A stretch of 51,255 nucleotides of DNA from an uncultured Saprospiraceae bacterium (lineage in GTDB: Bacteria > Bacteroidota > Bacteroidia > Chitinophagales > Saprospiraceae). Below, in pieces: positions 8,128-15,983 of the stretch. The translations under genes and the position numbers were made by a program. The DNA lies in the NCBI GenBank assembly GCA_937872385.1, contig CALMSO010000023.1, positions 1-51,255 of the forward strand, in the 5' to 3' direction. How positions within the stretch are numbered: position 1 is the first letter of the stretch; every line of letters begins with the position of its first letter. A model generated the notes under the pieces. It saw only the letters and a program-made list of their open reading frames with translations. It did no database searches and had not been told where the DNA came from.

Positions 8128-9561
8128 TTAATCCAAGGTGAGGGGGCGGCCCTCATAAAAATCAATCACTTTGAGGTTGAAAAAATACTGGTACTTGGCG
8201 CTGACCAAATCTACCTCGGCGCGGTCTAAAGCATTGCGTGCTGTAAACAATTCTAAGCTATTGGCTGCACCCAGATCATAGCGTTTTTGCGCATTTTCGA
8301 AAGAAATACGAGCTGCCTGCACCGAGCGCTGCGCTGCTTCGTACAGCCGGCGGGCGGCCCTGGCATCGGCGATGGCGCGTTGCACATCGGTTTTGAGTTG
8401 TTGCAGCACCTGGCGATTGGTTACTTCCTGATTCAGCACACCCAGTCGGGCGCGCTCCATGGTTATAATATTCGAATGATTGCTATAAATCGGTATCCGA
8501 AGGTTAATAAAAACTTGCTGACCAAAGTTTTGGTTAATCTGGTCAAAGAAAGGATTATCACCGAGGCGAGGCACCTGTTGTTCCACTTCAAAGAGAAAAG
8601 GCGTACCATTGATAAAGACCTCTTGCGACAGGCGGTCGGTACGGAAATCGAGCACGCGTTGCCCGCGTGTGGAGTAGTTAGAATTGAGGTTGCCACCGAT
8701 AGAAAGATTCGGCAGAAAGCCGGCTTTAGCAATATTGACGCCGAGGCGGGCACTTTCTACGCGCAGCAAGCTGGCTTCCACCTGCGGTTGTGTGCCTAAT
8801 GCAGCGGTGTAAAGCGCGTTGAGGGAAAGGATATCCGGGTTGCGGTCCGTTGGAATATTGATAGCCCCTGGTCGCTCGATGCGAATATCTTCGGCCACGG
8901 GGTCGAATTCCATGAGTTGCCGCAGGTTTAGGTAATTAATGGCGACCGAGTTTTCGGCTTCAATGATGGATTGCTCGTCGGCAGCGATTTGTGCCAGAAT
9001 GGCTAAACGCTCGACTTCCGGCAGGTTGCCCGCCCGGATGAAGCGGTCGGTTTGGTCTAATTGTTGTTCTGATTGTGCCAAGCGCTGGCGGGCGTTTTCG
9101 AGTTGTTCTTGCGCCAACAAAATGCTCAAATAAGCGCGCGCTACATTGAGCGCTAAGGTATTGGCGGAAGCCCCCAGTTCCATTTCGGCGGCTTGCACGT
9201 CGAAGCGGCTCTGCTTGATGCTGTTGTTAATCTGGTTGCCACCGAAAACAGTTAGTCCGAAATTGACCGAATAGGAGTTAAAGCCAAAACTTTGCTCCAC
9301 GAAGCTGTTGGTAGTGGGGTCAATGGTACGGCCAAAAGTTTGACCGTAGCTACCGTTGGCGCTCACGTTGGGCAGCCGATTGAATTTGTTTTGTTTTTCC
9401 GTCAGTTTGGCGTTTTGAATACCATACTGCGATTGTTTAATGGACAAGCTGTTTTGTTGGGCATACTGAATGCAGCGTTGCAAAGACCAAGTTTCTTGGG
9501 CAGAAACAGCACCCGTCAGCAGTGCTATTATAAAAAGCGGGAGCAGTATTTTTGGATACAT
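8128..9561 (-). CDS. TolC family outer-membrane efflux protein
   Basis: Protein of 477 residues with a signal peptide (MYPKILLPLFIIALLTGAVSAQ) and the two TolC-like repeats: WSLQRCIQYAQQNSLSIKQ near the start, and long Ala/Gln/Glu-rich helices around about 120-220 and 350-440, interrupted by beta-strand segments such as NVSANGSYGQTF and LSIGGNLNSNYS. It forms a trimeric outer-membrane channel and tunnel that docks to the adaptor encoded next. The family also handles type I secretion, so cargo is not predictable. It is the first gene of the adaptor operon. Confidence 0.92.
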   Translation of the reverse strand: MYPKILLPLFIIALLTGAVSAQETWSLQRCIQYAQQNSLSIKQSQYGIQNAKLTEKQNKFNRLPNVSANGSYGQTFGRTIDPTTNSFVEQSFGFNSYSVNFGLTVFGGNQINNSIKQSRFDVQAAEMELGASANTLALNVARAYLSILLAQEQLENARQRLAQSEQQLDQTDRFIRAGNLPEVERLAILAQIAADEQSIIEAENSVAINYLNLRQLMEFDPVAEDIRIERPGAINIPTDRNPDILSLNALYTAALGTQPQVEASLLRVESARLGVNIAKAGFLPNLSIGGNLNSNYSTRGQRVLDFRTDRLSQEVFINGTPFLFEVEQQVPRLGDNPFFDQINQNFGQQVFINLRIPIYSNHSNIITMERARLGVLNQEVTNRQVLQQLKTDVQRAIADARAARRLYEAAQRSVQAARISFENAQKRYDLGAANSLELFTARNALDRAEVDLVSAKYQYFFNLKVIDFYEGRPLTLD

Positions 9562-9670
9562 AAGGCTTATATGTTTTTAACAAATGCAAAAAAAAGAAGC
9601 ACTCGGCGCATCACCGAATTATTTCTATTAATGGAGTGTTAAATCGGATGAAAGCCCCTATTGCCAGAGT

Positions 9671-9708
9671 AAAACAAAAAACCAGCCAGACGAATGGCCG
9701 TCCATTCG
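9671..9708 (-). terminator. Probable terminator after the T9SS plug gene
   Basis: A 7-bp stem with a 4-nt loop (CGAATGG-CCGT-CCATTCG, 9691-9708) begins 34 nt beyond the plug gene's stop. On the minus strand it is followed eight bases later by GGTTTTTTGTTTT. The spacing between stem and T-run is longer than usual. Confidence 0.45.
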
Positions 9709-9741
9709 CAAGCTAAGAAACAGGCCTGTGGCATACCAATT

Positions 9742-11016
9742 TTAAAAAGTGGAAGAGACCGAAATAACGCTGATGACGCGGTCGTAGCGCTCGCCAAAAG
9801 GACGGTAATACAACAAAATGGTATATTGATTTTCGGTTTCGTACCAGTCGCCTTCTATTTCCGTCAGGTTGGCTGTCCGGTTATTGCCTTCGCGGGGCAC
9901 TACGGCATATTTGTAATCGTAATAACCCTCCTTGAGTTGTACCTTGCCTACGTAGCCATTAACCAAAGGATTGTACGCCATTTTGTAGCGCTCGTCAATG
10001 CGCCAATCGGTCAGTTTGCCAAACAGATAGACATCATAGTCGTACAGTGGCTCTGGGCTGTAAAGTGAAAACAGCACATTGGCGTAGTTGCTCGACAGGA
10101 AGGGGTCTTCTTGGTCGAAGGTTTCGATGACGTACATTCCGTTGAGGTCTTGCCGGTTGAGATACACCTGATTGAAGCGTTTTTGGTCTTTATTCAGCGT
10201 CACTTCGTAAGTATCGGCGATGCGCTCCACGGCGGTCAGATTTTCGGAGCCAAAGCGGAGGCTGCGCATGTCAAGGTAGCGAAACTCCTTGCCAGCCGGA
10301 AAAATGACGCGATCTTGATAGTCGAAAATGAGTTGGGTGCCACGCACAAACAATGGCGGAATGTTGATAATGGCATTATCCCAACGGCCGTTTTGCAGCA
10401 CGGTGGCGCGTACCTCCCGCTGGGGGTCACGAATGTTGAGCCGGTTGAAGTCCACTACAAAGTCGAGCTCCTGATGGGTACGCATTTTGCTGACGGCGTT
10501 GGGGCGTACCATTTGTGGCCGAATGTTGACTAAAGATTCCACTACCACGAAGCGGCGCGTGATGGCGAGGGTTTTCTCGCGCTCATCTTCATACACCTTG
10601 AGCAGGTAATTGCCAGATTTGGTAAACGACTGCGCGCGGTTGGGCAGGTACAGGCGGTAGTGCGTATAAGGCGTGAGCGTCTGGAAAGAGAACTCAAATT
10701 GCTCAATTCGGTCTTCGACAAAGCCATTGATGTACTCCATCTCCGCAAGGTTGGAGGGCTGCCAGTTCAGGTCGCAATGCACAATGGTGTAGGTGTAGTT
10801 CTTCACGTTGGCGTCCATATCGTCGAAAGACAGCACGAGCGCGCTGTTCGAGCCTAATTCGATAATCGGCTGGCTGGTGAACAGACCGTCAATGTACAAT
10901 TGTACCGTTCGGAGATTTTTTTTGTAAGTATAATCCTCATAGCGCAATCCAGCATCTTGGGCAAGTAGCGCTGCGCTTAGTGTACCAAGGATAAGCGTGA
11001 TGATGGTGTGTCTCAT
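9742..11016 (-). CDS. Type IX secretion system plug protein (DUF5103)
   Basis: Protein of 424 residues with a signal peptide (MRHTIITLILGTLSAALLAQ). The N-terminal part (DYTYKKNLRTVQLY, VLSFDDMDANVKNYTYTIVHCDLNW) and the later domains with YLNRQDLNGMYVIE and KEGYYDYKYAVVP are characteristic of DUF5103. Known: this family corresponds to the Plug that closes the extracellular-facing SprA translocon of the type IX secretion system. That fits the T9SS sorting domain on the secreted dehydrogenase in this window. Upstream on the same strand are the glycosylase and NUDIX genes, 69 nt or more away, so an operon is possible but not proven. Confidence 0.85.
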   Translation of the reverse strand: MRHTIITLILGTLSAALLAQDAGLRYEDYTYKKNLRTVQLYIDGLFTSQPIIELGSNSALVLSFDDMDANVKNYTYTIVHCDLNWQPSNLAEMEYINGFVEDRIEQFEFSFQTLTPYTHYRLYLPNRAQSFTKSGNYLLKVYEDEREKTLAITRRFVVVESLVNIRPQMVRPNAVSKMRTHQELDFVVDFNRLNIRDPQREVRATVLQNGRWDNAIINIPPLFVRGTQLIFDYQDRVIFPAGKEFRYLDMRSLRFGSENLTAVERIADTYEVTLNKDQKRFNQVYLNRQDLNGMYVIETFDQEDPFLSSNYANVLFSLYSPEPLYDYDVYLFGKLTDWRIDERYKMAYNPLVNGYVGKVQLKEGYYDYKYAVVPREGNNRTANLTEIEGDWYETENQYTILLYYRPFGERYDRVISVISVSSTF

Positions 11017-11085
11017 ATTGAAAGAAAGTAATTTTTTAAAATATTGATAATAAAAGACTTAAACAATATGGAATTGTGCTATCTT

Positions 11086-11700
11086 TTATTTTGCCCGGCT
11101 CGTCCATACCGAGTCTTGTATCCGAAAACGCCAGGGCCGCAGCGCCCACTCCTGCGCATAGGCCACGCCCACACGCGGGCTGGCTACGATGGCTTGTTCT
11201 GGCACGGCATAGCCGTTGTCTTCTATCCAGATTGGGCTGTGCACATCTGTCAGGCTCAGGCCCGAGTGCAGCGTACTGATGCCCAGCGCTTTGGCTAAAA
11301 CGCCCGGCCCTGCTGTTAATTGTGGACTCAGGTGCTTTTGTCTGCGCCTTGCCAGCATCAACGCTACGTTTTCTAAAGGCTCGATGGCTCTAATCAACAC
11401 GGCATGGGGCGTTTCTGCTTCGTTGGTCACTACATTGAACAAATGATGGATGCCATAGCAAAGATACACATAAGCAGTGCCGCCCGGCGCGTACATTACC
11501 TCGGTGCGTGCCGTGCGCCGATAGCCGTAGGCATGGCTGGCTCGGTCTTCTGGGGCTTGATACGCCTCGGTTTCTACAATGCGACCCGCGGTGCGCTGCC
11601 CCTCAAAGCAAGTGACGAGCGTTTTGCCTAAAAGTTCTTTGGCAATTTGCACTACATCCGGCCGACAATAAAAAGAGGACGCTAAATAATTGGAAGACAA
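11086..11700 (-). CDS. 3-methyladenine DNA glycosylase (AAG/MPG family)
   Basis: Protein of 204 residues, typical for bacterial MPG-type enzymes, which excise alkylated purines such as 3-methyladenine and hypoxanthine in base excision repair. Signature blocks: RIVETEAYQAPEDRASHAY (holds the catalytic-type Glu), TEVMYAPGGTAYVYLCYGIH, NVVTNEAETPHAVLIRAIEP and LTAGPGVLAKALGI. The start is TTG at 11700; no in-frame ATG fits. The next upstream gene on this strand is the NUDIX regulator, 64 nt away. Confidence 0.92.
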   Translation of the reverse strand: MSSNYLASSFYCRPDVVQIAKELLGKTLVTCFEGQRTAGRIVETEAYQAPEDRASHAYGYRRTARTEVMYAPGGTAYVYLCYGIHHLFNVVTNEAETPHAVLIRAIEPLENVALMLARRRQKHLSPQLTAGPGVLAKALGISTLHSGLSLTDVHSPIWIEDNGYAVPEQAIVASPRVGVAYAQEWALRPWRFRIQDSVWTSRAK

Positions 11701-11764
11701 AGAGTAATGAATTTATATAATTGTAATAAAATAACACTGTTCAGCCATAAAGCACCAGTGCAAA

Positions 11765-12490
11765 CTACACAGCCAGCGGCGGCCCTTTGCGCTTACTTTC
11801 CTTCAACTCAAAACTGAAACCCTCAGCTTGAAACTGGCGGTACTTTTCGGGGTCGAAGCGGTAGAGCTTGGCCGGCCGATGGGCAACGCCCTCCTGCATG
11901 GTATCGAGGTCCACGAGCAGGTTCATCGAAAGAATTTTTTTGCGAAAATTGCGCTTATCGAGTTGTGTTTCGAGTATCGCTTCGTACAAATGCTGCAATT
12001 GCGTAAGCGTAAAATGCGGCGGGAGCAGCTCAAAACCCACTGGCCGTAGGCGTACCAGCCATTTGAGCCTTTGAAAACAGGCTTCGAGAATTTCGTTGTG
12101 GTCAAAAGCTAAGTCGCGTACTTTCGCTACCGAGTGCCACTGTGCCTTACGGGCAATAGACGCCGGCTGAATGGTGTAGGCACTGATTTTGATCAGCGAA
12201 AAATACGCTACCGTGATGACGCGCCCCACCGGGTGCCGATTCACCGCGCCAAAGGTGTGCACTTGCTCAAGAAAAACTTCTCGTAGCCCGGTCAGCTCCT
12301 CCAGCACACGAGCCGCCGCCGCATCGAGGTCTTCATTTGGATACACAAAATAGCCTGGCAAGGCCCATTTGCCTTGGTAAGGTTCTTCGCCCCGCTTGAT
12401 GAGCAGCACCTTCAGGTCGCCTTCATCAAACCCAAAAATCACATTATCTACTGTAAAAGCAGACTTGAAAAAGCTGTTGAACTCCGTCAT
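11765..12490 (-). CDS. NUDIX-domain transcriptional regulator, NrtR/AraR-like
   Basis: Protein of 241 residues: an N-terminal NUDIX domain (about 12-140) and a C-terminal winged-helix-like region (about 150-225, with HFTLTQLQHLYEAIL and NFRKKILSM). The NUDIX box is degenerate: after G-x5 the core reads RVLEELTGL instead of R-E-x-x-E-E-x-G-x, which loses key metal-binding acids. This is the known NrtR pattern, where the domain binds a ligand such as ADP-ribose or a sugar rather than hydrolysing it. Targets cannot be assigned; no NAD or arabinose genes are nearby. An active hydrolase is less likely. Confidence 0.78.
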   Translation of the reverse strand: MTEFNSFFKSAFTVDNVIFGFDEGDLKVLLIKRGEEPYQGKWALPGYFVYPNEDLDAAAARVLEELTGLREVFLEQVHTFGAVNRHPVGRVITVAYFSLIKISAYTIQPASIARKAQWHSVAKVRDLAFDHNEILEACFQRLKWLVRLRPVGFELLPPHFTLTQLQHLYEAILETQLDKRNFRKKILSMNLLVDLDTMQEGVAHRPAKLYRFDPEKYRQFQAEGFSFELKESKRKGPPLAV

Positions 12491-12800
12491 GCTTTTGCTT
12501 GCTTAGTTTCAAATCATTGAGCAGGAAAATTACATAAATATTGGCAAGCTGCCAAAAATGCCTCCGTGTATTCGGTACACTATCCGGGATTTTATTTTCC
12601 AAAGTATTGGCCAGCTTTCTTCGATTGGTAAATTATTTTTGTTTTAAATATTTGATAATCAATTTTTTATGCTTGTATTGTGCTATTAATAAATCCTTAT
12701 TGGCTAAAGTTAAACCGGATTGTATTATTTCTGTAATTTCGGTTTTGTTGTTTTTTTGCAAAAAAAAGCGACTTTTACCAATACAATAAACTGGCACCAA
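12491..12800. other. Intergenic region between divergent NUDIX regulator and GT2 genes
   Basis: AT-rich divergent region of about 310 nt. It should carry promoters for both genes, but no good TTG-N19-TAnnTTTG match is visible; TAATTTCG at 12734-12741 is a weak -7-like site for the glycosyltransferase. It also contains a TTG-started extension of the GT2 frame from 12720. No RNA gene or repeat is seen. Confidence 0.4.
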
Positions 12801-13529
12801 GTGGAAATTTCAATTCATAAACTGTCCATTATTATACCGGCTTACAACGAAGCGGCTACTATTCATCGGATACTCGACAAGGTGCGGGCCGTCCAACTGA
12901 CCGGCGGTATCCGCAAAGAGCTGATTGTAGTCAATGACTGCTCAAAAGACCAGACCGAGGCGGCCATTCTGAACTATCAGGCGGCGCACCCGGAGCTGGA
13001 TTTGCAATATCTGCGGCACGAGGTCAATCAGGGCAAGGGAGCGGCCCTACACACAGGCATTGCGCACGCTACGGGCGAGTATCTCATCATTCAGGATGCC
13101 GACTTGGAGTACGACCCCGAAGAGTACAATCTGTTGCTCAAGCCTGTTCTGGCTGGCTTTGCGGATGTGGTTTATGGTTCGCGGTTTATGGGCGGGCAGC
13201 CGCACCGGATTTTGTTTTTCTGGCATTCTATTGGCAATAAATTTTTGACCTTCCTGTCCAATATGTTCACCGATTTGAACCTTACGGATATGGAGACCTG
13301 CTACAAAATGTTCCGGCGCGATTTGATTCAAGCACTCCAGCTCCGCGAAAAACGGTTTGGCTTCGAGCCAGAAGTGACCGCCAAAATTGCGCGGATTCCG
13401 GGCGTGCGTATCTACGAAGTGGGCATCTCCTACTACGGCCGCACCTACGAGGAAGGCAAAAAAATAGGCTGGCGCGACGGAGTGCGAGCCATTTATTGTA
13501 TTTTGAAATACGGGCTTTTCAAAATGTAA
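12801..13529 (+). CDS. Glycosyltransferase family 2, dolichyl-phosphate-mannosyltransferase-like
   Basis: GT-A enzyme of about 242 residues transferring a sugar from a nucleotide sugar, probably to a lipid-phosphate carrier at the inner membrane. Motifs: [14 protein letters not shown] at the N-terminus, [30 protein letters not shown], the metal-binding QDADLEYDP, and [12 protein letters not shown] near the end. GTG at 12801 puts the family motif at about residue 8; TTG at 12720 would add 27 hydrophobic, low-complexity residues. Gene ends face-to-face with hpf, separated by a hairpin terminator. Cell-wall or capsule sugar assembly is an inference. Confidence 0.85.
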   Translation: MEISIHKLSIIIPAYNEAATIHRILDKVRAVQLTGGIRKELIVVNDCSKDQTEAAILNYQAAHPELDLQYLRHEVNQGKGAALHTGIAHATGEYLIIQDADLEYDPEEYNLLLKPVLAGFADVVYGSRFMGGQPHRILFFWHSIGNKFLTFLSNMFTDLNLTDMETCYKMFRRDLIQALQLREKRFGFEPEVTAKIARIPGVRIYEVGISYYGRTYEEGKKIGWRDGVRAIYCILKYGLFKM

Positions 13530-13532
13530 AAA

Positions 13533-13597
13533 ACGCCCCCGCAAGATATATACATCAGGCTGTCAGGATGCGGCAGGGGCGTGGCCGCTGTTTTTTT
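13533..13597. terminator. Bidirectional terminator between convergent GT2 and HPF genes
   Basis: ACGCCCC (13533-13539) pairs with GGGGCGT (13576-13582). On the minus strand the stem is followed by TTTTTT. On the plus strand it is followed, after GGCCGCTG, by TTTTTTT at 13591-13597. The loop is long, about 36 nt. Confidence 0.55.
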
Positions 13598-13898
13598 AAT
13601 ACAGCGAAACCTCTTTTTCGTAAGCACGCAATTGTTTGCGCATCTTTTCGGTAGCGTTCAGCAAGGCATCTTCAAAGCATTGGGAATGCGCCGAGACATA
13701 TAGCACCCTGCGTAGAACATACACCCGCAAGCCCACTTCTTTTTCTTCGGTGGCTTCGTCAGGTGTTGGGGCTTCCCGAAAATAAATTTCGGCAGCCTTG
13801 ATGCGGTCAAAGAATCGTTGCAGCCGCCCGACCTTTTCCGTTATCTGTCGGTGCAGTTGATCATTCATGCGGACGGAGGAATGTACGCGGATAGTCAT
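13596..13898 (-). CDS. Short ribosome hibernation promoting factor/RaiA family protein (HPF copy 2)
   Basis: Protein of 100 residues with the S30AE/HPF fold: MTIRVHSSVRMNDQLHRQI (first strand and helix), VGRLQRFFDRI, a strand with GLRVYVLRRVLYVSA, and a final helix ATEKMRKQLRAYE. Short HPF binds in the 30S decoding region and inactivates ribosomes in slow growth. It lacks the C-terminal dimerisation domain of long HPF. A paralogue lies 139 nt upstream on the same strand, so the two are probably co-transcribed. Confidence 0.88.
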   Translation of the reverse strand: MTIRVHSSVRMNDQLHRQITEKVGRLQRFFDRIKAAEIYFREAPTPDEATEEKEVGLRVYVLRRVLYVSAHSQCFEDALLNATEKMRKQLRAYEKEVSLY

Positions 13899-14037
13899 GG
13901 TTTCAGGATTTAAATGGTTAGGGAAAAAAAATCGGCCGCATGAGGTTTTAAAATGCTGCTTTCCGGCTTTCGGTTGCTTAAAATGCTTGCCCCTGCGACT
14001 CGTGGTTTTATTGTTTGGTTATCTTCTTTTGGAATGT

Positions 14038-14340
14038 TCAGGGCTGGAGGTTTTCCTTAAATCGAATCACCTGCCGGCGCATCTTTTCAACCGTATCAGG
14101 CAGCGCACGCTCGTAGGAGTCAGAGCTGGCATCGGCGTACAGGATTTGCCCGGGCACGTGCAGCCGGATTTCTACCGTATTGCCTTTGGGCGCGCCGTTG
14201 CTGCGGTTTTCTTCTTCTTTCAAAAAAACGTCGGCGGTCTGGATGCGTTCGTAAAACATACTTAGTTTGCTTACACGGTCTTCAATCAGCGCTTGCAAAT
14301 CGTCGCTCACACTAAACGGAGCATTGACTTTAATCGTCAT
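14038..14340 (-). CDS. Short ribosome hibernation promoting factor/RaiA family protein (HPF copy 1)
   Basis: Protein of 100 residues from the ATG at 14340 (MTIKVNAPFSVSDDLQALI); an upstream TTG-type start at 14385 would add an unlike extension. Same fold as the next gene: SKLSMFYERIQTADVFLKEE, EIRLHVPGQILYADA, and a basic last helix TVEKMRRQVIRFKE. The two share the family framework but are clearly diverged in sequence, so this is an old duplication. Both are short forms without the dimerisation domain. Confidence 0.88.
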   Translation of the reverse strand: MTIKVNAPFSVSDDLQALIEDRVSKLSMFYERIQTADVFLKEEENRSNGAPKGNTVEIRLHVPGQILYADASSDSYERALPDTVEKMRRQVIRFKENLQP

Positions 14341-14502
14341 ATTCGCAGTTTTTAAAGTAAATAATAATTCGTTTCGTCTTCGCAAGATAGGAATTGCCCG
14401 TAGGGGTAATCAATGACAATCATCACCTTTGACGAATGATTGTCGTCATTTTTGCGTTATACTATATAAAACCGGATTTTGTACGGTCAAGTTCGATATA
14501 CT

Positions 14503-15711
14503 ATGAAAACGTTTTTTTTCTATACATTATTTTTTGCTACGTCTGTTATTCAGGCCCAAAATCTTAGCGGCCAATGGCAGGGCATACTCACCCAACCCGG
14601 CAAGCGCGATACTTTTCAGTACGCAATCAATATTTCGCAACAGGGGCAGACCATAGCGGGCACCTCGCGCTCAAGCACACCCGACGGGCGCACCGAGGCG
14701 GCTTTTACACTCACGGGTTTTTGGGATGGTACCCAACTTGTTTTGCAAGAAGTAGAACAAACCCTCCCGCCCAACGCGGGCTGGTGCCTGAAGTACGCTA
14801 CCCTGCGCCTCACTACGGATGCCGCAGTTGAAACACTGAGCGGCAACTGGCGCGCCGACGGGTGCTCGCCTGGGCAAATGACCCTCCGCCGCCAATTCAC
14901 TACCCGTACGGTAGAAGTGGAAAAAGAAGCGTCTTTCACTTGGGCAGGACGCTGGACCGGGCAATTGTCGCAATCCGACCGAGATTACGGTTTTTTTTAC
15001 GAATTAGAACTTCCGGCCGCCGCAGGCATGGGCACCTCCTACATCGAATCGGAGGATAATGGCGGCAGCGCTACCCATCAACTTACTTGGACTTTCAATG
15101 CGCAGGACAGCACCTTCACCTTACAAGAATCAGACATTATTCGCAAAACCGATCCGCGCTGGAAATGGTGCATCAAAACCGCTACGCTCCGCCTTCGCCG
15201 CGAAGGAGGGCGCTTTGTGCTGGCAGGCAATTGGTCGGGCTATATTGAGGGTTTCACGCCGCAAACCGGCCGCTGCGCCTCGGGCACGGTGTATCTTGAA
15301 AAACCGGTCATCACCCGTACATTCCGAGAGGTGGAGCGCGAGCAGTCGCAGGCTTATGAAGCGAGCGAACACCGCGAGGTGCGCATACAGCGTGTGGTGG
15401 AGGTGCAAAGGCCCGACATTCGCATCAAGGTGTGGGACAATGGCATCGTGGACGGCGATATTGCCACGCTTTTTCTTAATGGCAAGCGCATTCTGCATCA
15501 ATACCCCGTCACGAAGCAGAAGCGCAGCATCCCCGTGAAGTTGCAAGCCAACGACAATTTTTTGGTGCTGCACGCCGATGATTTAGGCGACATACCGCCC
15601 AATACCGTAGCGGTATCTGTGGACGACGGCGTGCGCGAGCAAGTTATCATTATGAGTTCTGACCTAAAGAGCAGCGGTGCTATCTTGATTCGACAGTTCA
15701 AGGTGGAATAA
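14503..15711 (+). CDS. Secreted protein with duplicated lipocalin-like domain and C-terminal beta domain, hypothetical
   Basis: Protein of about 402 residues with a signal peptide (MKTFFFYTLFFATSVIQAQ; ATG at 14503 preferred to 14479). Two tandem homologous beta domains follow (about 20-135 and 147-272). Each begins G-x-W-x-G-x-L, has a central LQE strand, the block W-C-x-K-x-ATLRL, a L-x-G-N-W strand, and a second cysteine (DGCSPGQM / GRCASGTV), so a disulphide per domain is likely. A short charged Glu/Arg linker (about 275-310) leads to a last domain containing RIKVWDNGIVDGDIATLFLN. Function unknown. The single-domain protein at 5279-5731 is a probable relative. Confidence 0.7.
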   Translation: MKTFFFYTLFFATSVIQAQNLSGQWQGILTQPGKRDTFQYAINISQQGQTIAGTSRSSTPDGRTEAAFTLTGFWDGTQLVLQEVEQTLPPNAGWCLKYATLRLTTDAAVETLSGNWRADGCSPGQMTLRRQFTTRTVEVEKEASFTWAGRWTGQLSQSDRDYGFFYELELPAAAGMGTSYIESEDNGGSATHQLTWTFNAQDSTFTLQESDIIRKTDPRWKWCIKTATLRLRREGGRFVLAGNWSGYIEGFTPQTGRCASGTVYLEKPVITRTFREVEREQSQAYEASEHREVRIQRVVEVQRPDIRIKVWDNGIVDGDIATLFLNGKRILHQYPVTKQKRSIPVKLQANDNFLVLHADDLGDIPPNTVAVSVDDGVREQVIIMSSDLKSSGAILIRQFKVE

Positions 15712-15729
15712 AGCGGTTGCGTTATTTTC

Positions 15730-15890
15730 CAATACAAAAAGTGGCTTAGGAATGCTTCAAACTTTCTGCATTTCATTTAAAAAAGCGGTCGCTTTTTTCA
15801 AATATTTTTATCTCGTTTATACAAAAAGTCGTTTTCTTAGAAACGTTTCCAACTCATTTATACAAAAAGCCACTTTTGTATAAACGACTA
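15730..15890. repeat. TTATACAAAAAG repeat and hairpin cluster
   Basis: The word (A/T)(A/T)TACAAAAAG occurs at about 15730, 15816 and 15857. The last copy forms a hairpin with CTTTTGTATAAA at 15873-15884 (12 bp, one bulge). Copies are followed by short segments related to GTGGC or TCGTTT. The cluster fills the gap between two convergent genes along with the palindromic terminator. No gene is seen here. Confidence 0.6.
15779..15798. terminator. Palindromic bidirectional terminator
   Basis: AAAAAAGC-GGTC-GCTTTTTT is a perfect inverted repeat between the convergent secreted-protein and mnmE genes. The T-run on either strand is part of the stem, as in many bidirectional terminators. Confidence 0.6.
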
Positions 15891-15983
15891 TCTTTTGACA
15901 AAAAAATCAAAAAGGGGTTCATTTATGTAGAAGTTATTCTTTCCAATCCGTTGGTCTGCATTATTTACAAAATAGCCATTTTT

